DNA of 34,461 bases. It comes from Thermoplasmata archaeon (GTDB taxonomy: Archaea > Thermoplasmatota > Thermoplasmata > Lutacidiplasmatales > UBA184). Position numbers and translations under genes: made by a program. This document shows positions 31,288-34,461 of this stretch, piece after piece. The notes under the pieces are model-generated. The model worked only from the letters and a program-made list of their open reading frames with translations, had not been told where the DNA came from and did not search any database. The stretch lies in assembly GCA_030041735.1 (NCBI GenBank), contig JASIBA010000164.1, positions 1-34,461 of the forward strand, written 5' to 3'. Numbering within the stretch: position 1 is the first letter of the stretch; each line of letters opens with the position of its first letter.

Positions 31288-32427
31288 ATGGCGACCGACC
31301 GCCTGCACCTGCTGCCGATGGCGTCGAGCTATCGGGGCGAGCTGTCGCCGGCCTGCGTCCAGTGCAAGGAGGGCCGCAAGATGGTCCTCTTCGTCACGGG
31401 CCTCTGCCGGTTCCGCTGCTTCTACTGTCCCGTTTCGCCGAACCGCAACCAGCTCGACGTGGTGTACGCGAACGAGCGGCGCGTCACCTCCGACGCCGAC
31501 GTCCTGGACGAGGCGCGGGCGATCGGGGCGGCCGGGACCGGGATCACCGGCGGGGACCCGCTCGGCGTGCCGGACCGGGTCGAGCACTACCTCCGACTGC
31601 TGAAGGGCGAGTTCGGGCCCGAGCACCATATCCACCTGTACACGCACGAGCCCCACCCCGGGAAGCTCCGGCGGCTGGCGGGCGCGGGGCTCGACGAGTT
31701 CCGCCTGCACATCCCCCACTACCTGTGGGGTCCGCTCACGGGCGCGGGGGCCGCCTACCGGCGCGTGCTCGAGGAGGCTCCGGCGTGGGGGGTCCGGCGC
31801 GGCGTGGAGATCCCCGTGCTGCCCGAGAAGGAGGCGGAGCTGCGCCGCCTCCTGGTCGCCCTGGATGGGATCGGGGTCGACTTCGTGAACCTGAACGAGC
31901 TGGAGTTCTCCGAGACCAACGAGGACCTGCTGCACGCGCGGTCGTACCGCGTGGACCCGCGGAACGGATGGGGCGTCCGCGGCAGCCGGGCGGTCGCGGA
32001 GCGCGTGGTCCGCGAGATGCGGCTCCGGACCCCGGTCCACTACTGCTCCTCGCGCTTCAAGGACAGCGTGCAGCTGCGCCAGCGGCTCCTGCGACGCGCC
32101 GAGCGGACCGCGCCCGCGTTCGCCGATCGGACGCCCGACGGGACCGTGGTGCTCGGGATCGTGGAACCGACCGGCGGGGCCGACCTCGCCCGATGGAGCC
32201 GGGGCGTCGCCCGGCGACTCGGGCTCGCGCCGGAGGACTACCGCTTCGACCCCGAACGGCGGCGCGTCGAGCTCGCCCCGGCGACCCTGCGGCGGGCCGC
32301 CGCGCGCCTGCCCTGGCCGGCCTTCGAGGTCGAGGTGTACCCCACCGCGGACGCCCTCGAGGTCGAGCGGAGCCCGCTCAACTCGTCCGCGCGGACCACC
32401 ACCGGGGCGGCGATCGGAGGCACGTAG
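31288..32427 (+). CDS. Radical SAM protein, COG2108-like (uncharacterised)
   Basis: CVQCKEGRKMVLFVTGLCRFRCFYCPVSPNRNQLDVVYANERRVTSDADVLDEARAIGAAGTGITGGDPL; CX3CX2C motif. Confidence 0.9.
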   Translation: MATDRLHLLPMASSYRGELSPACVQCKEGRKMVLFVTGLCRFRCFYCPVSPNRNQLDVVYANERRVTSDADVLDEARAIGAAGTGITGGDPLGVPDRVEHYLRLLKGEFGPEHHIHLYTHEPHPGKLRRLAGAGLDEFRLHIPHYLWGPLTGAGAAYRRVLEEAPAWGVRRGVEIPVLPEKEAELRRLLVALDGIGVDFVNLNELEFSETNEDLLHARSYRVDPRNGWGVRGSRAVAERVVREMRLRTPVHYCSSRFKDSVQLRQRLLRRAERTAPAFADRTPDGTVVLGIVEPTGGADLARWSRGVARRLGLAPEDYRFDPERRRVELAPATLRRAAARLPWPAFEVEVYPTADALEVERSPLNSSARTTTGAAIGGT

Positions 32428-32609
32428 CCCTCGTCGCAGACGTGGCCGCCCCACGTGAGGTAGCGGCGGTCGCCGCGGCGGTGCTTGATCGAACAGGGTC
32501 CCCAGCCGTCGTCCTCGGCCCCGTACCACATGGGGCAGTCCCGGCAGTGGAGGGGGGAGGCGCGCGCGGCCCGCCCGGCCGGATCCGGCCGGGCCCGGGA
32601 CTTGCTCAT
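32238..32609 (-). CDS. Small Cys-rich protein (probable metal-binding); C-terminal part antisense to radical SAM gene
   Basis: MSKSRARPDPAGRAARASPLHCRDCPMWYGAEDDGWGPCSIKHRRGDRRYLTWGGHVCDEGYVPP...; ATG overlaps folD stop (ATGA). Confidence 0.68.
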   Translation of the reverse strand: MSKSRARPDPAGRAARASPLHCRDCPMWYGAEDDGWGPCSIKHRRGDRRYLTWGGHVCDEGYVPPIAAPVVVRADELSGLRSTSRASAVGYTSTSKAGQGRRAAARRRVAGASSTRRRSGSKR

Positions 32610-33496
32610 GGCGCGCTCGGCCCTCCGTGCAGCAGGTCCCGGGCGCGCACGGCTCCGTCCATCAGCTCCGCGACGGTGACCGGTCCGACTCCGCCCGGGA
32701 CCGGGGTCAGACCTCCGGCCCACCCCTCGAGCGACGCCGCATCCGCATCGCCCACCGCCCGGCTCCCGCCCGGGACGGACGCGTCCGGGACGCTCGAGAG
32801 CCCGACGTCGATGACGTACGACCCCCGCGGGACGACCGTTCGATCCAGGAGCCCCGGTCGGCCGACGCAGGAGAAGATCGTGCGGGCGTCGGCGAGCGCC
32901 CGTCCGAGGTCCGCGGTGCGCGAGTGGGCGATCGTGACCGTCGCGTGCACCCCCTCGGCGCGGCCGGCCAGCGCGAGGGCGAGGGGGAGGCCCACGGTCT
33001 CGGAGCGACCGATCACGGCGACCCGCTCCCCGTCGATCGGGGCGTGGTAGTGGCGCGCGATAGCGAGCGCCGCCCGGGCGACCGCCGGCACGTGCGTGGG
33101 GCGCTGGCCGACCAGCCGGCCGAGGTTGACCGCGCCGACCCCGTCGACGTCCTTCTCCGCGCGCAGCGTGGCGATGGCGGCCGAAAAGTCGTAGGGGCTG
33201 GGCAAGGGGTGCTCGAGGAGCACCGCGTCGACCCCGGGCTCGGCATCGAGCGCGCGGAGCCGCCCGATGAGCGCGTCCGGCCCGGCTCCGGGCGCGATCG
33301 CTTCCTCGCGGAATCCGACCCCGACCGCCGCGGCGGCCCGGGCCTGCCGTTTCAGGTAGAAGCGGAACGGACTGTCGACGTCCCGATGGACGCTCACGAG
33401 CAGCGGCGGGCGGCCGGCCGCGCCGGCCCGCGCGCGCGCCCGGGTCGCCTCGTCGATCGCCGCGGCGACGGGCCGTCCCTCGAGACGCTCGGTCAC
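32606..33496 (-). CDS. folD: FolD-family methylenetetrahydrofolate dehydrogenase (cyclohydrolase residues altered)
   Basis: AEKDVDGVGAVNLGRLVGQ, VIGRSETVGLPLALAL, ATVTIAHSRT, GSYVIDVGL, GGLTPVPGGVGPVTVAELM; GTG start 33496. Confidence 0.92.
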   Translation of the reverse strand: MTERLEGRPVAAAIDEATRARARAGAAGRPPLLVSVHRDVDSPFRFYLKRQARAAAAVGVGFREEAIAPGAGPDALIGRLRALDAEPGVDAVLLEHPLPSPYDFSAAIATLRAEKDVDGVGAVNLGRLVGQRPTHVPAVARAALAIARHYHAPIDGERVAVIGRSETVGLPLALALAGRAEGVHATVTIAHSRTADLGRALADARTIFSCVGRPGLLDRTVVPRGSYVIDVGLSSVPDASVPGGSRAVGDADAASLEGWAGGLTPVPGGVGPVTVAELMDGAVRARDLLHGGPSAP

Positions 33497-33538
33497 AGGC
33501 GGGCGACGAGCCCGGCGCGATAGATAACGAACGACTCC

Positions 33539-33568
33539 GGACGCTCCGGGAGCGCTCCCGGAGCGTCC
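33539..33568. repeat. Perfect 30-bp palindrome in folD-lonB intergenic region
   Basis: GGACGCTCCGGGAGCGCTCCCGGAGCGTCC equals its reverse complement. Confidence 0.95.
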
Positions 33569-33605
33569 CATACGGGGAAAGGAACGCGAGCGGTAACCGA
33601 AGGGA

Positions 33606-33612
33606 TTTATAG
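33606..33612 (+). promoter_or_regulatory. TATA-like box of lonB
   Basis: TTTATAG in AT-poor context, 59 nt upstream of lonB ATG 33671. Confidence 0.5.
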
Positions 33613-33670
33613 ACTCCACCGCATGGTTCCGACGGCGAGCGGCCCTGCGACTCGGGGTCGACACGCCACC

Positions 33671-34461
33671 ATGGCAGAAGGCGCGGTCACACCGTCGGCG
33701 GAATCCCCCGAGCCGGCGCCGTCCACCGACTTGGAAGAGTGGGCTCGGGCCCTCCCGTACCAGAGCACCGCTCAGGTCGAGGTCCCGCCCCGGCTGCTCG
33801 ACCAGGTGATCGGTCAGGACGAGGCCGTGGAGGTCGCCCGGAAGGCGGCGACCCAGAAGCGGCACATGATGCTGATCGGGGAGCCCGGGACCGGCAAGAG
33901 CATGCTGGCGCGGGCGATGGTCGACTTCCTGCCCAAGGAGCAGCTCCAGGACATCCTCGCCTACCCGAACAACGAGGATCCGAACGAGCCGAAGATCCGG
34001 GTCGTGCCCTCGGGCAAGGGCAAGGAGATTGTCGCGGCCCAGAAGCTCGAGGCGGCCCAGAAGCGCGAGCAGCGGACGATCCTGTTCGTGGTGATCGCGC
34101 TGGCGGTCTTCGGCTTCACGCTCTACATCGCGCTCTCGAGCCACCCGATCGATCTCACCGCGCTCCTCGTCGGTCTCCTCATCGTCCTGATCCTCTACGC
34201 GCTGATCCGGTTCTCCGGCGGCCGGAACGAGGCCGGCGCCGGGGTCGCGAAGCTGCTCGTGTCCCATACGCCCGACGACAAGCCGCCCTTCGTCGACGCG
34301 ACCGGCGCCCATGCGGGCGCGCTCCTCGGCGACGTGAAGCACGACCCGTTCCAGTCCGGCGGGCTCGAGACGCCCCCGCACGACCGCGTCGAGGTCGGGG
34401 CGATCCACCGCGCGAACGGCGGGGTCCTGTTCATCGACGAGATCAACCTGCTGAAGATCGA
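33671..34461 (+). CDS. lonB: Archaeal membrane Lon protease LonB, N-terminal part (runs off right edge)
   Basis: VPPRLLDQVIGQDEAVEVARKAATQKRHMMLIGEPGTGKSMLARAM, two TM segments inserted (TILFVVIALAVFGFTLYIAL, LTALLVGLLIVLILYALI), then GGVLFIDEINLL. Confidence 0.96.
   Translation, partial: MAEGAVTPSAESPEPAPSTDLEEWARALPYQSTAQVEVPPRLLDQVIGQDEAVEVARKAATQKRHMMLIGEPGTGKSMLARAMVDFLPKEQLQDILAYPNNEDPNEPKIRVVPSGKGKEIVAAQKLEAAQKREQRTILFVVIALAVFGFTLYIALSSHPIDLTALLVGLLIVLILYALIRFSGGRNEAGAGVAKLLVSHTPDDKPPFVDATGAHAGALLGDVKHDPFQSGGLETPPHDRVEVGAIHRANGGVLFIDEINLLKI

Noticed and set aside
33623-33670. Upstream in-frame ATG for lonB (MVPTASGPATRGRHAT...)
   Set aside because: Only about 11 nt after the TTTATAG box, so it would lie before the expected transcription start; ATG 33671 preferred.

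Overview
This is a high-GC archaeal chromosomal window. Archaeal RpoD, aMBF1, MptD, archaetidylserine enzymes, proteasome alpha and LonB point to Euryarchaeota, possibly a Thermoplasmatota-like lineage (inference). It is dense with housekeeping genes. On the minus strand: an S13-S4-S11-rpoD operon facing pelota; dnaJ-methyltransferase; an RAM-domain/3-TM/SAM-hydrolase cluster; and EF-1alpha-S10-archaetidylserine decarboxylase/synthase-MptD. On the plus strand: an MFS transporter, citrate synthase, aMBF1, a thiolase-fold/DUF35 pair, topA, creatininase-family(ArfB-like)-uvrA-uvrC, a PaaI-type thioesterase with a COG2108-like radical SAM protein, and lonB (truncated at the right edge). tRNA-Phe(GAA) is on the minus strand. 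The most notable observations are: (1) a thiolase-fold protein whose canonical nucleophilic Cys appears to be Gly, translationally coupled to a DUF35 protein; (2) a FolD whose catalytic Lys and Gln positions read Gln and Glu, coupled to a small Cys-rich ORF; (3) a TetR/MFS divergent promoter with four AGTCAGTT half-sites overlapping both TATA boxes; (4) a perfect 30-bp palindrome between folD and lonB; (5) lysine/alanine/proline-rich tails on several unrelated proteins; (6) convergent gene pairs sharing stop codons or overlapping antisense. No CRISPR, rRNA or transposon was seen. Alignments to family consensus were made from memory, without a database search.
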